Assembly: GCA_027627705.1 (NCBI GenBank)
Contig: CP091242.1
Coordinates: forward strand, 2,626,290 to 2,690,289
Direction of reading: 5' to 3'
Source of the DNA: Hyphomonadaceae bacterium BL14
GTDB lineage: Bacteria; Pseudomonadota; Alphaproteobacteria; Caulobacterales; Maricaulaceae
DNA: 64,000 bases
The position numbers and the translations under genes are program-made. Below the pieces are notes generated by a model that searched no databases, was not told the origin of the DNA, and saw only the letters and a program-made list of their open reading frames with translations. Shown here piece after piece: positions 8,042-17,416 of this stretch (the stretch's first letter is position 1; every line of letters starts with the position of its first letter).

Positions 8042-9232
8042 ATGACCGATATGTCCACCACCCGCCGCCGTCTGCTTGTGTCGGGCCTCGCGGGTGCCGG
8101 GCTTGTATTGCCCGGTGCTGCCGCCGCATTCGCCCAGGCACCGCGCGCCGCCGGGCGCAAGCTGGTGGTGATTGTCCTGCGCGGTGCCCTGGACGGGCTG
8201 GCCGCCCTCGCCCCGGTCGGTGAGCGGCGCTATGGCGCGCTGCGCGGCGACCTCGCCCTGGAGGGCGGCCTGCCGGCGCCGGGGCCTTTCGTGTTTCATC
8301 CGGCCCTTGAGACCCTGGCCGGTCTGTTCGCGTCCGGCGAGGCGCTGGCCGTCCATGCCATCGCCACCGATTACCGTGCGCGCTCTCACTTTGACGGTCA
8401 GGACCGGCTGGAAGCGGCGACGCCGGCCATTCGCGATGGCTGGATGAACCGGGCGCTGGCGCTGATGGGGCCTGACGCGCCCGGCGCGGTGGGTGTGGGC
8501 CAGTCCATGCCGCTTCTGCTGCGCGGGTCTGCGCCGGCGTCAACCTGGGCACCGGCGGTGCTGCCGGGTGCTGATGACGACACGATCTCGCGGCTGATGG
8601 ATTTGTACGCCAGCGATCCGATGCTGGGCCCGGCGCTGGCCCGGGCGCTGGAGACTGACGCCATTGCGTCGGCCATGACCAGCGGGTCTTCCATGGGCGG
8701 GCCGGGTGCGCGCGGCGCAGGGCCGCAGGCCTATGCGCTGATTGCGCAGGCGGCGGGCAATCTCCTGACCGCGCCGGGCGGGCCGGATGCGGCGGTGATC
8801 AGCTTTGATGGCTGGGACACCCATGTGCGCCAGGGCGCGCGCGAGGGCCAGCTGGCCAACCGGCTCGCCGGGCTGGACGCCGCGATCGCAGCCCTGCGCC
8901 AGCAATTGTCCCAGGTGTGGGACCGCTCGGCGATCCTGGTGGTGACCGAGTTTGGGCGCACGGTGCGCCTCAATGGCGCTGGCGGTACGGACCATGGCAC
9001 GGGCGGTGCCGCCTTCCTCATCGGCGGGGCGGTGCGCGGTGGCCGCATGATCGGCGACTGGCCGGGGCTGGACCGCCTGTACGAAGACCGCGACCTGTAT
9101 CCGGCCAATGATCTGCGCAGCCTGTTCAAGGCTGTGCTCGCCGAACACTGGGGTCTGGACCCTGCCGGCCTTGCGCGCAGAGTGTTCCCTGATAGCGGTG
9201 CCGTGCCGCCGTTCGAGGGGCTGATTGTCTAG
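8042..9232 (+). CDS. DUF1501 family secreted protein (sulfatase/phosphatase-like fold, Tat signal)
   Basis: A 396-aa protein beginning with a twin-arginine-like leader (TTRRRLLVSGLAGAGLVLP, then AAAFAQA), suggesting folded export. Family motifs include VVIVLRGALDGL near the start, DYRARSHFDGQD, ISFDGWDTH, VVTEFGRTVRLNG and TDHGTGGAAFLIGG, typical of DUF1501 proteins in the alkaline phosphatase/sulfatase superfamily. It is probably co-transcribed with the DUF1800 gene. GAGGAG at 8027-8032 supports the ATG at 8042; a GTG 3 bp earlier is possible. Substrate unknown. Confidence 0.88.
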   Translation: MTDMSTTRRRLLVSGLAGAGLVLPGAAAAFAQAPRAAGRKLVVIVLRGALDGLAALAPVGERRYGALRGDLALEGGLPAPGPFVFHPALETLAGLFASGEALAVHAIATDYRARSHFDGQDRLEAATPAIRDGWMNRALALMGPDAPGAVGVGQSMPLLLRGSAPASTWAPAVLPGADDDTISRLMDLYASDPMLGPALARALETDAIASAMTSGSSMGGPGARGAGPQAYALIAQAAGNLLTAPGGPDAAVISFDGWDTHVRQGAREGQLANRLAGLDAAIAALRQQLSQVWDRSAILVVTEFGRTVRLNGAGGTDHGTGGAAFLIGGAVRGGRMIGDWPGLDRLYEDRDLYPANDLRSLFKAVLAEHWGLDPAGLARRVFPDSGAVPPFEGLIV

Positions 9233-9283
9233 CGGGGCCAGACACCGGGCGTTCGGCCCCTCACAACAGGCCGGGCTTCAGGC

Positions 9284-10792
9284 CTAGCTTGCGCCCTTCA
9301 TGATGCGGCGGCGCTGGACCGAGGAGGGAATGTTCATCGCCTCGCGATACTTGGCCACGGTGCGCCGGGCAATATCCACCCCGTCAGCCAGCAAGCGCTC
9401 GACTATGGCGTCGTCGCTCATCACCTGGTCGGCGGTTTCGGAATCGATCATCGCCTTGATGCGGAAGCGCACGGCTTCGGCCGAATAGGCTTCGCCGCCA
9501 TCGGCGGACGCGATGGACGAGGTGAAAAAGTATTTCAGCTCGAACAGGCCACGCGGCGTGGCGATATATTTGTTTGAGGTGACACGGCTGACCGTGCTTT
9601 CGTGCATGCCCACCGCGTCGGCGACGGTCTTGAGGTTAAGCGGGCGCAGCCACGCCACGCCCTTGACCAGAAAGGCGTCCTGCTGGCGCACGATCTCGCT
9701 GGCGACCTTGAGGATGGTGCGCGCGCGCTGGTCCAGGCTTTTCACAAGCCAGGACGCGTTCTGGGCGCACTCGGTGATGAACTGCTTTTCCTGGTCGGAG
9801 CGCGCGCCGCGGCTGATCTGGGCTGCGTAGCGGTTATTCATCAGGACGCGCGGCAAGGTGTCGGTGTTCAGCTCCACCGCCCAGGTCCCGTCGGGACGCT
9901 CGCGCACGGTCACGTCCGGCTCCACCGAGCGTGCGCCGTCGGCACCAAAGCCCAGGCCCGGCTTGGGCGTCAGGCGCTTGAGCTCGGCGATCATGTCTTC
10001 GAGATCTTCGCCATCCACGCCGCAGGCCGCCTTGAGCGCCGTATAGTCGTGCTTGGCCAGAAGCGGCAGATTGTCCACCAGCGCGGCCATGGCCGGATCG
10101 AGCCGGTCGCGCTCCTTGAGTTGCAGGGCGAGGCATTCCTGCAGCGAGCGCGCCATCACGCCACACGGCTCGAACTGCTGCAGCCGGTCGAGCATGGCTT
10201 CGGTTTCGGAGCGCGTGACGCCCAGGCGCTGGGCGGTCTCGTCGAGATCGGCGCGGAAATATCCGTCCTCGTCGGCCAGATCGATCAGATGGGCGGCGAT
10301 CATGCGGTCAGAGGCGGCCAGCACCAGGTCCGCGAGCTGGTCGTGGAGGTGCTCGCGCAGGGTCTTCTCGCGGGCACTGTTGGCCGCCGCATCATAGTCC
10401 TCGCCGTCAAACCGGCCGCCGCCGCCCGCGCCGGCGCGCGACCAGTCAATGGCGCCGCCTGCGGGCTCGGCCCCCGCCATGTCGGCTTTGGAATCGGAGT
10501 ACATCGCCTCGGTATCGGCGTCGATCGCCTCGGTGGCGCGTTCAGGGGTGTCAAAGCTGAGTTCGGCACCGGGCGCCGTATCGGTGGCTTCGACCGGGTC
10601 GGCGCGCTCGTCGGCAGCGGCGTCATTGCGCTCTTCGCGCTCGAGCAGGGGATTGCGCTCCAGCTCGGCTTCGACGAACTCGGCCAGCTCCATATTGTTC
10701 AGTTGCAGCAGCTTGATGGCCTGCTGCAACTGGGGCGTCATGACGAGGCCTTGCCCCTGACGCGCCTCGAGCCTGTGTCCGAGCCCGGCCAT
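9284..10792 (-). CDS. rpoN: RNA polymerase sigma-54 factor RpoN
   Basis: A 502-aa alternative sigma factor requiring enhancer-binding ATPases. The glutamine/leucine-rich region I (TPQLQQAIKLLQ, about 19-30) is followed by an acidic linker, the core-binding domain and a helix-turn-helix. The RpoN box ARRTVAKYRE at about 475-484 recognises the -24 element. It follows lptB by 9 bp on the same strand, as in many alphaproteobacteria. The usual downstream partners hpf and ptsN are displaced by about 4 kb. Confidence 0.97.
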   Translation of the reverse strand: MAGLGHRLEARQGQGLVMTPQLQQAIKLLQLNNMELAEFVEAELERNPLLEREERNDAAADERADPVEATDTAPGAELSFDTPERATEAIDADTEAMYSDSKADMAGAEPAGGAIDWSRAGAGGGGRFDGEDYDAAANSAREKTLREHLHDQLADLVLAASDRMIAAHLIDLADEDGYFRADLDETAQRLGVTRSETEAMLDRLQQFEPCGVMARSLQECLALQLKERDRLDPAMAALVDNLPLLAKHDYTALKAACGVDGEDLEDMIAELKRLTPKPGLGFGADGARSVEPDVTVRERPDGTWAVELNTDTLPRVLMNNRYAAQISRGARSDQEKQFITECAQNASWLVKSLDQRARTILKVASEIVRQQDAFLVKGVAWLRPLNLKTVADAVGMHESTVSRVTSNKYIATPRGLFELKYFFTSSIASADGGEAYSAEAVRFRIKAMIDSETADQVMSDDAIVERLLADGVDIARRTVAKYREAMNIPSSVQRRRIMKGAS

Positions 10793-10801
10793 GCTTCCCC
10801 C

Positions 10802-11569
10802 CTAGTTGAACAGCTCGCCGAGATAGTGACGGCGCACGCTTTCGTCGCGCCGGACTTCCTCGGGCGTGCCTTCAAACAGCACTTCGCCGTCATAGATGAT
10901 GGTCGCGCGATCAGTGATCTCGAGTGTTTCGCGCACATTATGGTCGGTGATCAGGATGCCGATGCCGCGCTCCTTGAGATAGGTGATCAGGTCGCGAATG
11001 TCGGATATCGCCAGCGGGTCGATCCCGGCGAAGGGTTCGTCCAGCAGGATGAAGCTGGGCTGCGCGGCCAGAGCGCGGGCGATCTCGACCCGCCGGCGCT
11101 CGCCGCCGGACAGCGCCACGGCCGGGCTCTGGCGCAGATGGCTGATGTTGAGCTCGTCGAGCAATTCATCCACCAGCGTCTTGCGCCGGGCGCGGCCGGG
11201 TTCGGCAAGTTCCGCCACCGCCATGACATTGTCTTCCACTGACAGGCCGCGGAAGATCGACGCTTCCTGCGGCAGATAGCCGATGCCCAGGCGTGCGCGC
11301 TGGTACATGGGCAGGTCGGTGATGTCGGCGCCGTCGAGCATGATGGTCCCGCTATCGGCCCGAATCAGGCCTGTGATCATGTAAAAGCAGGTGGTCTTGC
11401 CCGCACCGTTCGGACCCAGGAGCCCCGCCACCTCTCCACGCTGGAGATCGAGCGAGACATTGCGGACCACTGTCCGCCGGCCATAGGCTTTGCCCAGCCC
11501 CCTGACCGAAAGCCCCGAACCGCTCGCGCCGGAGGCTTGCGCCTCCGCCTGCTTCGCCGTGTCCATCAT
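10802..11569 (-). CDS. lptB: LptB, ATPase of the lipopolysaccharide export ABC transporter
   Basis: A 255-aa cytosolic ATPase of LptB2FG, which extracts LPS from the inner membrane. Walker A GPNGAGKTT (52-60), signature LSGGERRRVEIARAL (from 153) and Walker B FILLDEPFAGIDP are intact. The ATG at 11569 is favoured by GGAG 6 nt upstream. The frame stays open to 11716, but that would overlap lptA and lacks similarity. Order lptC-lptA-lptB-rpoN is the common alphaproteobacterial operon. Confidence 0.97.
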   Translation of the reverse strand: MMDTAKQAEAQASGASGSGLSVRGLGKAYGRRTVVRNVSLDLQRGEVAGLLGPNGAGKTTCFYMITGLIRADSGTIMLDGADITDLPMYQRARLGIGYLPQEASIFRGLSVEDNVMAVAELAEPGRARRKTLVDELLDELNISHLRQSPAVALSGGERRRVEIARALAAQPSFILLDEPFAGIDPLAISDIRDLITYLKERGIGILITDHNVRETLEITDRATIIYDGEVLFEGTPEEVRRDESVRRHYLGELFN

Positions 11570-11654
11570 GGTTAGCTCCAGCACGCCTAAGATTTGGTGA
11601 AGCCGCGCGCGGGTGCCTGGCGATCGGCTTTCGCTGACATGGGCGCGGTGCGGT

Positions 11655-12236
11655 TCAACGTCCGTCCGGGAAGGGTTGCGGACCGTCGCCGGGAATGGCG
11701 GGAAGCGGGCAGTCACGCGCGTCCTGTTCGCTCTGGGGGCCGGTGAAGAAAATCGAGCGCACGCGCCCGCCCTCGCCGCTGCTCAACCGGGCGATGCCGC
11801 CGTCGATATCAGCTTCCAGCCGGTCGCCGGTGGACACATTGCAGCCCTGGGTCAGGACCACCGACCCGACAAGGGTGAGGGTGCCCGCTTCAAGATCGTA
11901 GACACCGCTATCGCCGCGCGCGACTTCGCCGGCGCGCACGTAGAACACCTCTCCGGTGGCGACCACCCGGCGCAGCTGACCGGTGCCACCGCCCGCGCGC
12001 CGCTCGAAGAAGGCCTCGACCCGGTCGGCGCGCAGCCGCTCGTCCCCGCGGATCATGTTCACATCGCCCCAGTAGACCAGCCGCCCCTGGGGGTCGAGCA
12101 TTTCGCTATTGCGCGCGCTGATATCGAGTGGGGCCTCAGGGGCCGGGGCCGGAGCCGGTGTCTGCGCCAGGGCGGCCGGGTTGGCGAACAGCGGGGCGGC
12201 GCAAAGGAGGGCGGCGCAGAGCAAGGGGCGGATCAT
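11655..12236 (-). CDS. lptA: LptA/OstA periplasmic LPS transport protein
   Basis: A 193-aa exported protein with a signal peptide (MIRPLLCAALLCAAPLFANP, then AALAQ) and a Pro/Ala-rich stretch before one OstA-type beta-jellyroll. It forms the periplasmic bridge carrying LPS from LptBFGC to LptD. Typical fragments are DISARNSEMLD, GDVNMIRGDERLRAD and VVATGEVFYVRAGEVARGD. It overlaps the lptC stop by 4 bp, so translation is probably coupled. Confidence 0.92.
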   Translation of the reverse strand: MIRPLLCAALLCAAPLFANPAALAQTPAPAPAPEAPLDISARNSEMLDPQGRLVYWGDVNMIRGDERLRADRVEAFFERRAGGGTGQLRRVVATGEVFYVRAGEVARGDSGVYDLEAGTLTLVGSVVLTQGCNVSTGDRLEADIDGGIARLSSGEGGRVRSIFFTGPQSEQDARDCPLPAIPGDGPQPFPDGR

Positions 12237-12910
12237 GGTCGGGTCTCCTGATCATCGGGCGTCGTGCCGCCAGGATAGATGCGGGTGCGCACGTCGCCGG
12301 TAAGGATAACGCGGTTGCCGCCGTCTTGCACCTGGAACGCGTCAGCGCGCACAGCGCCCCAGGGCGCTGCGCCGGACACGCCTTCGTCTCCGTCCACAGT
12401 GCCGTCGCGCAGGCTGATGCGCGCCGACGGCGCCTCGAACCGGTAGCCGGCCGGGGTTGCGAACCGCACATCGGTTCTCAAGGTCAGCGATTGGCCGGCC
12501 TCGTCAAAAACACCGGTCTCGGCCAGGGCTTGTGATGAGTCGCGCAGGCCCTCGATCCAGGCATAGTCGAGCGCCGGGCGCTCCAGATCGGTGAGCGGGG
12601 TCACCCCGCCCAGGCGCCGCACCGCTGCATCGGCGGTGATCATGAAGGGCGTGCCGCCCCGGTCGCGGCCTGTGAAGCGCGGATTGATGATTCGCTCGGC
12701 GTCGCCCGCGGGCGTGAATGCCGGCTCCGACGGGCCCGAGGCGCGCGACATGAAGGTCTGCATCAGCGCATTGCCCCCCACCAGCACCATGGCCACGAGC
12801 AAGACGGCGCGCAAAATCCGCACGCGACCGGAGCGCGCGCGCGCGCTGGTGAGTGAGCGCGCCCGCCGGTCGCCGATCAGACTGTCGGACGCGTGCGCGG
12901 CGGCGGTCAT
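12233..12910 (-). CDS. lptC: LptC, membrane-anchored LPS export protein
   Basis: About 225 aa. A basic N-terminus, then a single transmembrane anchor (ILRAVLLVAMVLVGGNALM), then a periplasmic LptC/YrbK-type beta-jellyroll with NPRFTGRDRGGTPFMITAD, typical of the family. LptC receives LPS from LptFG and passes it to LptA. The ATG at 12910 has GGAGAGG upstream; the frame is open to 12994 but without similarity. First gene of the lptC-lptA-lptB-rpoN operon, 37 bp after rnd. Confidence 0.88.
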   Translation of the reverse strand: MTAAAHASDSLIGDRRARSLTSARARSGRVRILRAVLLVAMVLVGGNALMQTFMSRASGPSEPAFTPAGDAERIINPRFTGRDRGGTPFMITADAAVRRLGGVTPLTDLERPALDYAWIEGLRDSSQALAETGVFDEAGQSLTLRTDVRFATPAGYRFEAPSARISLRDGTVDGDEGVSGAAPWGAVRADAFQVQDGGNRVILTGDVRTRIYPGGTTPDDQETRP

Positions 12911-12947
12911 GCGAGCCTCTCCAGGCCAGGCTCGGGCGGCGAGGACA

Positions 12948-13562
12948 TCATGAGTGTGAGAAAATGTCGATTTCAGGCCAGCCGCCAAGATCAAGACGCG
13001 CGCGGGCGGGCAGGAAATCGAAACAGGCCTGGGCCAGTGCCGTACGGCCCTCGCGCTCCAGCATGGCGGCGAGCCCGTCGCGCACCTGGTGCAGATACAG
13101 CACGTCCGAGGCGGCGTATTCCAGCTGGGCGGGCGTCAGGTCAGGCGAGGCCCAATCGGAGCTCTGCTGCTGTTTGGACAGCTCGATCCCGGCAATCTCG
13201 CGCACCACATCCTTCAGCCCGTGGCGGTCGGTATAGGTCCGCGTGAGCTTCGAGGCGATCTTGGTGCAGAACACAGGCCCTGTCTCCACGCCCAGATCAC
13301 GCAGCAACATCGCGACATCGAACCGGGCGAAATGGAAGATTTTCTCGACGGCGCGGTCGGCCAGCAGCGCCTTCAGATTCGGACAGTCATCGCCGCTGCG
13401 CGCCAGCTGCACGATGTGGGCGTCGCCATTGCCGGCCGAAAGCTGGACCAGGCAGACCCGGTCGCGCACCAGCGACAGGCCCTGGGTTTCGGTGTCCACG
13501 GCCACGCGCGTGCCGAAATCGAGTCCGTCCGGCAGATCGCCCGGGTGGAAGTGAATGGCCAT
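12948..13562 (-). CDS. rnd: Ribonuclease D, short form
   Basis: A 204-aa 3'-5' exoribonuclease of the DEDDy family, acting in tRNA and small-RNA 3' maturation. The exonuclease residues are D23 and E25 (AVDTETQGL), D82 (FARFD) and Y149/D153 (YAASDVLYL). It lacks the HRDC domains of E. coli RNase D, as is normal for the short alphaproteobacterial form. It is on the same strand as, and directly upstream of, the lptCAB-rpoN operon. Confidence 0.93.
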   Translation of the reverse strand: MAIHFHPGDLPDGLDFGTRVAVDTETQGLSLVRDRVCLVQLSAGNGDAHIVQLARSGDDCPNLKALLADRAVEKIFHFARFDVAMLLRDLGVETGPVFCTKIASKLTRTYTDRHGLKDVVREIAGIELSKQQQSSDWASPDLTPAQLEYAASDVLYLHQVRDGLAAMLEREGRTALAQACFDFLPARARLDLGGWPEIDIFSHS

Positions 13563-13766
13563 GATTTCGCCTGTGCACGCTTGTGTGATAGGATATGTGA
13601 ATGGGTATCGGACCTTCCGTCCGGCGCGTCAATGCACACGCTGGTGCAAGGCGGACTTGCGCGCACGGAGTTGCTGATCGGGTCCATTGCGGGCCATGTC
13701 AATATTGAGACGCGGGGACCCCAGCCCCGGCGTTGGTACTGTCAAACAGCGGCCGGGCCGTTCCTG

Positions 13767-14159
13767 ATGCTGAAATTCCGACTCTCGCGCGAGGACAAGG
13801 CCGCCATCGAAATCCGGTTCGAACCGGAGGCTGGCCTGATCAGCTTTGTGTGCGAAGGGGTGGTGACCGAAAAAGACCTCCTGCGTGCCCAGTCAGAGGC
13901 CGACCGGCTCGCCGATGGCCGCAGCGTGCGGGCCATGATGATTGATGCGCGCCGCTCCTCCCCGGGATATCCGGCCGGACAGCTTGTGGAGCCGATGTCG
14001 GCAATCCTGGAGGATCTGGGTATCCAGCGCTGCGCTTTTGTCAGCGTGCGCGGGCGCGATGACATCCTGGATGTGATCGAGACAGTGACATTCCCCTACG
14101 CGGTCCGGGTGCGCGCTTTTGAAGGTGACGTCGAGGCGCGCGCCTGGCTGCTCAGCTGA
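13767..14159 (+). CDS. STAS/SpoIIAA-like domain protein, function unknown
   Basis: A 130-aa cytosolic protein. Its pattern (EPEAGLISFVCEGVVTEKDL, then MMIDARRSSPGYP, then FVSVRGRDDILDVIETV and AFEGDVEARAWL) resembles the SpoIIAA-like/STAS proteins common in proteobacteria: a short sheet-helix domain ending in an EAxxWL helix. The ATG at 13767 begins this domain but has no good ribosome-binding site. The frame is open back to 13632 (another ATG), so the start is uncertain. It converges on lptD and diverges from rnd. Specific role unknown. Confidence 0.6.
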   Translation: MLKFRLSREDKAAIEIRFEPEAGLISFVCEGVVTEKDLLRAQSEADRLADGRSVRAMMIDARRSSPGYPAGQLVEPMSAILEDLGIQRCAFVSVRGRDDILDVIETVTFPYAVRVRAFEGDVEARAWLLS

Positions 14160-14271
14160 AGGCCGGGCTGATCGTCAGCGCCGGCCCGGCTACGCCGTCA
14201 ATGGGCGCAAAGAGCCCGGCGCCGGTTCGAGCGGGGTGCCACGCCCTGACCCGCATCGCAGGTCTGTCCGG

Positions 14272-16440
14272 TTAGCGCCCGTCCACGCCGCCCAGCGTGA
14301 AAAGAACAATCTCAAAGCGGATCGACTCGCTCGGCTCGAGATTGCCGAACTGTATGTTTTCACGCTCATAAAAGAGCCGGACCAGGGTGCACTCGTCGCT
14401 GAAGACCAGGCCGGTCTGAACCCTGCGCGTCTCGTCGGCCACCAGGTCCTGGAGCTGCCGGTGAAACATCGTCCAGCGGGAGGTGAGTTCAAACTGCGCC
14501 GAGGTGCTCAGCTCGCGCAGCTCCAGCCCGCTGGCTTGCCGGGCAATATCGGTGTAGCGCGCTGACAGGCTGGCGCGCCATACCCGCGCCGAGGCATTGG
14601 CGTCGAGCCGGTTGGCTGCGCCGGTATCGCCATCCAGCCGCGCCCGCACGCCGACGCGCAGCCAGTCATAATCAAGGCGGCCCTCGGCGACCCAGTCGGA
14701 GGCGTCCTGGGCGGCACCCGATGTGGCCGGGAAGCGGTTGTCTCCCGACATCCGGTAGCTGCGCCCGGCGAACAGCTCCACGCCGCGTGACCCGCCCGCC
14801 TCGGTGAAAGACGCGGCCAGGCCCAGATCGGTGCGCGTGCCATCCTCCCACAGGTCAAAACCGGGCGAGCGTATCGGCGAAAACAGGAAAGAGCGGTCCA
14901 GATCGAGGGTCTGGCTGTCGAAATTCGGCGGGATATTGCCGCTTCCCGCTTCAGTCGAGGCGATGCCAGCCAGGCGCGGCGCCAGGATGATGTCCACACG
15001 TTCGCCCGGCCGCAGGAAGGGCCAGCTCACATCCAGCCCTGCCGCGCCCAGCCAGCGCGCGGCGTCGAACTGACCGGTCTCGACGCCCGCAACGGTGCGC
15101 TGGGTGATATCGAATACGTCGGCGCGCGCCGTTGCGAAGGGTTCTGCGCGGAGCCCGCCGGGCAGGATGACCGCGCGGCTCCAGTCCACGCCGGCGCTGG
15201 CGCGGCGGTAATCATCGCCCAGTTCGCGCGTCAGGCTGAGCGCATTGAAGGAGAATTCGGCTACCCCGCCGCCGCGGGGCAGCGCCAGCTGATAATGACC
15301 GCGCACCTGCGGTGCCGCCACCGGCAACTGGCCGTCGTCAAACGTCTCACTGATGAAGTTGAACTGGTAGGCGGTCGCGTCGGCGTACCAGGCTGGCCGG
15401 CGCCCGGCGGTCCAGACCTGGCTGATCAGGGAGCCCAGCGGCGCGGCCAGCAGGCTCTGATAGCCCTCGGCCTGTTCGGGATAGCCATAACGGCGCAGAA
15501 ACAAATCCCCGCCGGTGACCGCCTGGGCACCAAAGCCCCAGCGCCAGTCCTGATTGATATCGAACTCGCCCACAGCGAACACATGCCCGCGCAGCGCCCG
15601 GTCGCCGAACGGGCCGTCAATGTCGAACTCGCGCTCATAGGTGGCTGATGTCTGCACATTCACCTGGCCGGACCAGAAGCGCTTGCGCCACTCCAGTTCC
15701 AGCAGGGGGCTGACCTCGGACATGACCCGCGGAGCGATGGTCAGGTCCTGGGACGGTCCGATGGCCCAGAAATACGGCTGTTGCCAGGAGAAGCCGAGCC
15801 GGTTGGAGAGGTCGATCGCCGGTGCCAGAAAGCCTGACTTGCGCCCAACACTGGGGTCGGCATGGGCAAAGGCCGGTGAATACAGTACCGGCACGCCCCG
15901 TATTTCCAGGCGGACATTGCGATAGCGGATCATGTCGTTGCCGACATCCTGGGTCACCTGGTCGGCCCGCAGCCGCCAGGTCGGCGTGCGCGTGCCGTCC
16001 TCACACAGATCGCAGGCTGTGTAGTACGCATCCCTGAGCTCAACCCCGCCATCGGCGCGGCGCAGGGCCAATGCGGCGGCGGTGCGCCCGTTATTCTCCA
16101 GCAAGGTGGCGAAACCGCGCGCAAAGCCCTCGCGCATCTCGTCGTCCAGCTCGACATAATCGGCCAGCTGGGCGGGGCGGCCGGGCTCGTGGATCTCGAC
16201 AGAGCCGGTGGCGACGATGCGCCGCAGCGCGGGATCATAGGTGATCTCGTCGGCCAGCACGATGCGCTCGTCCGAGCGCATCCGCACGGCACCGCGGGCG
16301 ATATAGAGGCCGCGTGCGCGGTCCTCGATCAGTTCGGCGGCGTCCAGATAGGTACGCTCAGTATCGCTCTGGCGGGCTTCGGCGAGCCCGGCCGTCAGCG
16401 CTGCAGCGGCGCACCCCAGAGCGAGCAAAGACCGTTTCAA
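14272..16440 (-). CDS. lptD: LptD, outer-membrane LPS assembly barrel
   Basis: A 722-aa outer-membrane protein that inserts LPS into the outer leaflet with LptE. It has a signal peptide (ALGCAAAALTAGLAEA), an OstA-like N-terminal domain (about 30-190) containing a CDLC pair, and a large beta-barrel. It ends with DECTLVRLFYERENIQF and SIRFEIVLFTLGG, typical of the LptD C-terminus. CDLC and the late Cys fit the interdomain disulfides of this family. The start is a TTG at 16440 with GAGG 6 nt upstream, immediately preceding the signal peptide. The usual neighbours surA and pdxA are not present. Confidence 0.94.
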   Translation of the reverse strand: MKRSLLALGCAAAALTAGLAEARQSDTERTYLDAAELIEDRARGLYIARGAVRMRSDERIVLADEITYDPALRRIVATGSVEIHEPGRPAQLADYVELDDEMREGFARGFATLLENNGRTAAALALRRADGGVELRDAYYTACDLCEDGTRTPTWRLRADQVTQDVGNDMIRYRNVRLEIRGVPVLYSPAFAHADPSVGRKSGFLAPAIDLSNRLGFSWQQPYFWAIGPSQDLTIAPRVMSEVSPLLELEWRKRFWSGQVNVQTSATYEREFDIDGPFGDRALRGHVFAVGEFDINQDWRWGFGAQAVTGGDLFLRRYGYPEQAEGYQSLLAAPLGSLISQVWTAGRRPAWYADATAYQFNFISETFDDGQLPVAAPQVRGHYQLALPRGGGVAEFSFNALSLTRELGDDYRRASAGVDWSRAVILPGGLRAEPFATARADVFDITQRTVAGVETGQFDAARWLGAAGLDVSWPFLRPGERVDIILAPRLAGIASTEAGSGNIPPNFDSQTLDLDRSFLFSPIRSPGFDLWEDGTRTDLGLAASFTEAGGSRGVELFAGRSYRMSGDNRFPATSGAAQDASDWVAEGRLDYDWLRVGVRARLDGDTGAANRLDANASARVWRASLSARYTDIARQASGLELRELSTSAQFELTSRWTMFHRQLQDLVADETRRVQTGLVFSDECTLVRLFYERENIQFGNLEPSESIRFEIVLFTLGGVDGR

Positions 16441-16521
16441 CGCAGACCTCGATCCCCATCGGCGCCGAGCACGCCGGAGTTTCGGGTGTACCGGATGAAT
16501 TGCGCTCCGTCCACGGGCCGG

Positions 16522-17340
16522 TCAGACCAGGGGCACAGCCTCGATCAGCCGCCCCCCCATGCGCAGCGGCTCGCAGCGCACGGCGAGCCCCGTGCGCGGA
16601 TCGGTCTCGACGAAGACACCGCTGATCGTGGCCTCGCCGCTGGCGGCGGTGAAGCGGGTGGAGCGCATATGGGTGACGAAGCGCGAGACCGGCTCGGTCT
16701 TCTCCATGCCGATCACCGAATCATAGTCGCCGCACATGCCCGCATCGGTGACATAGGCGGTGCCGCCATTGAGAATCATGTGATCTGCAGTGGGCACATG
16801 GGTGTGGGTGCCCGCCACCAGGCTGGCCCGCCCGTCGCAGTAATGGCCCAGCGCCATCTTCTCCGACGTGGCCTCGCCATGCATGTCCACGATGATGGCG
16901 TCAGCCACCTGGCCCAGCGGGCAGGCGGCGAGCTGGCGGTCCACGGCGGCGAACGGGTCATCCAGCGGCTGCATGAACAGGCGCAGAAGCACGTTCATCA
17001 CCAGCACCTGGCGGCCATCGGGCAGGGTGTAGAGCGAGCAGCCCCGGCCCGGCGCGGCACCTTCGGGATAATTGACCGGGCGCAACAGGCGCGGTTCGCG
17101 CTCGATATAGGTGAGCGCCTCTGACTGGTCCCAGGAATGATTGCCCAGGGTGAGCACGTCGGCACCGGCATCGTACAGCTCGATCGCGGTGCGCTCGGTG
17201 ATACCGAAACCGCCCGCAGCGTTCTCGGCGTTCACCACCACGAAATCGAGCTTGAGCTGCTTGCGCAGGCCAGGCAGGTGCGCGGCCAGGGCATCCCGGC
17301 CCGACTTGCCCACCACATCGCCAAAAAACGCCAGCCGCAT
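16522..17340 (-). CDS. YmdB-type metallophosphoesterase (TIGR00282 family)
   Basis: A 272-aa dinuclear-metal phosphoesterase. All metal-binding blocks are present: FGDVVGKSGR, NAENAAGGFG, LGNHSWD, DMHGEATSEK and GTHTHVPTAD. Bacillus YmdB homologues hydrolyse 2',3'-cyclic nucleotides and affect RNA turnover and biofilm formation. The in vivo substrate in alphaproteobacteria is not settled. It stands between lptD and hemW on the minus strand. Confidence 0.9.
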   Translation of the reverse strand: MRLAFFGDVVGKSGRDALAAHLPGLRKQLKLDFVVVNAENAAGGFGITERTAIELYDAGADVLTLGNHSWDQSEALTYIEREPRLLRPVNYPEGAAPGRGCSLYTLPDGRQVLVMNVLLRLFMQPLDDPFAAVDRQLAACPLGQVADAIIVDMHGEATSEKMALGHYCDGRASLVAGTHTHVPTADHMILNGGTAYVTDAGMCGDYDSVIGMEKTEPVSRFVTHMRSTRFTAASGEATISGVFVETDPRTGLAVRCEPLRMGGRLIEAVPLV

Positions 17341-17416
17341 GCCCGGTCATCCCTGTTCATTCGTTCGGTTCGAGCCGCGATATAGCGCATGCAGCCGCGT
17401 GCGGCCACGAAACGGC

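Noticed and set aside
11570-11716. N-terminal extension of lptB
   Set aside because: It would overlap lptA and has no similarity; GGAG supports the start at 11569.
17355-17371. GTTC repeats resembling an alphaproteobacterial LexA site
   Set aside because: The spacing is not the required GTTC-N7-GTTC.
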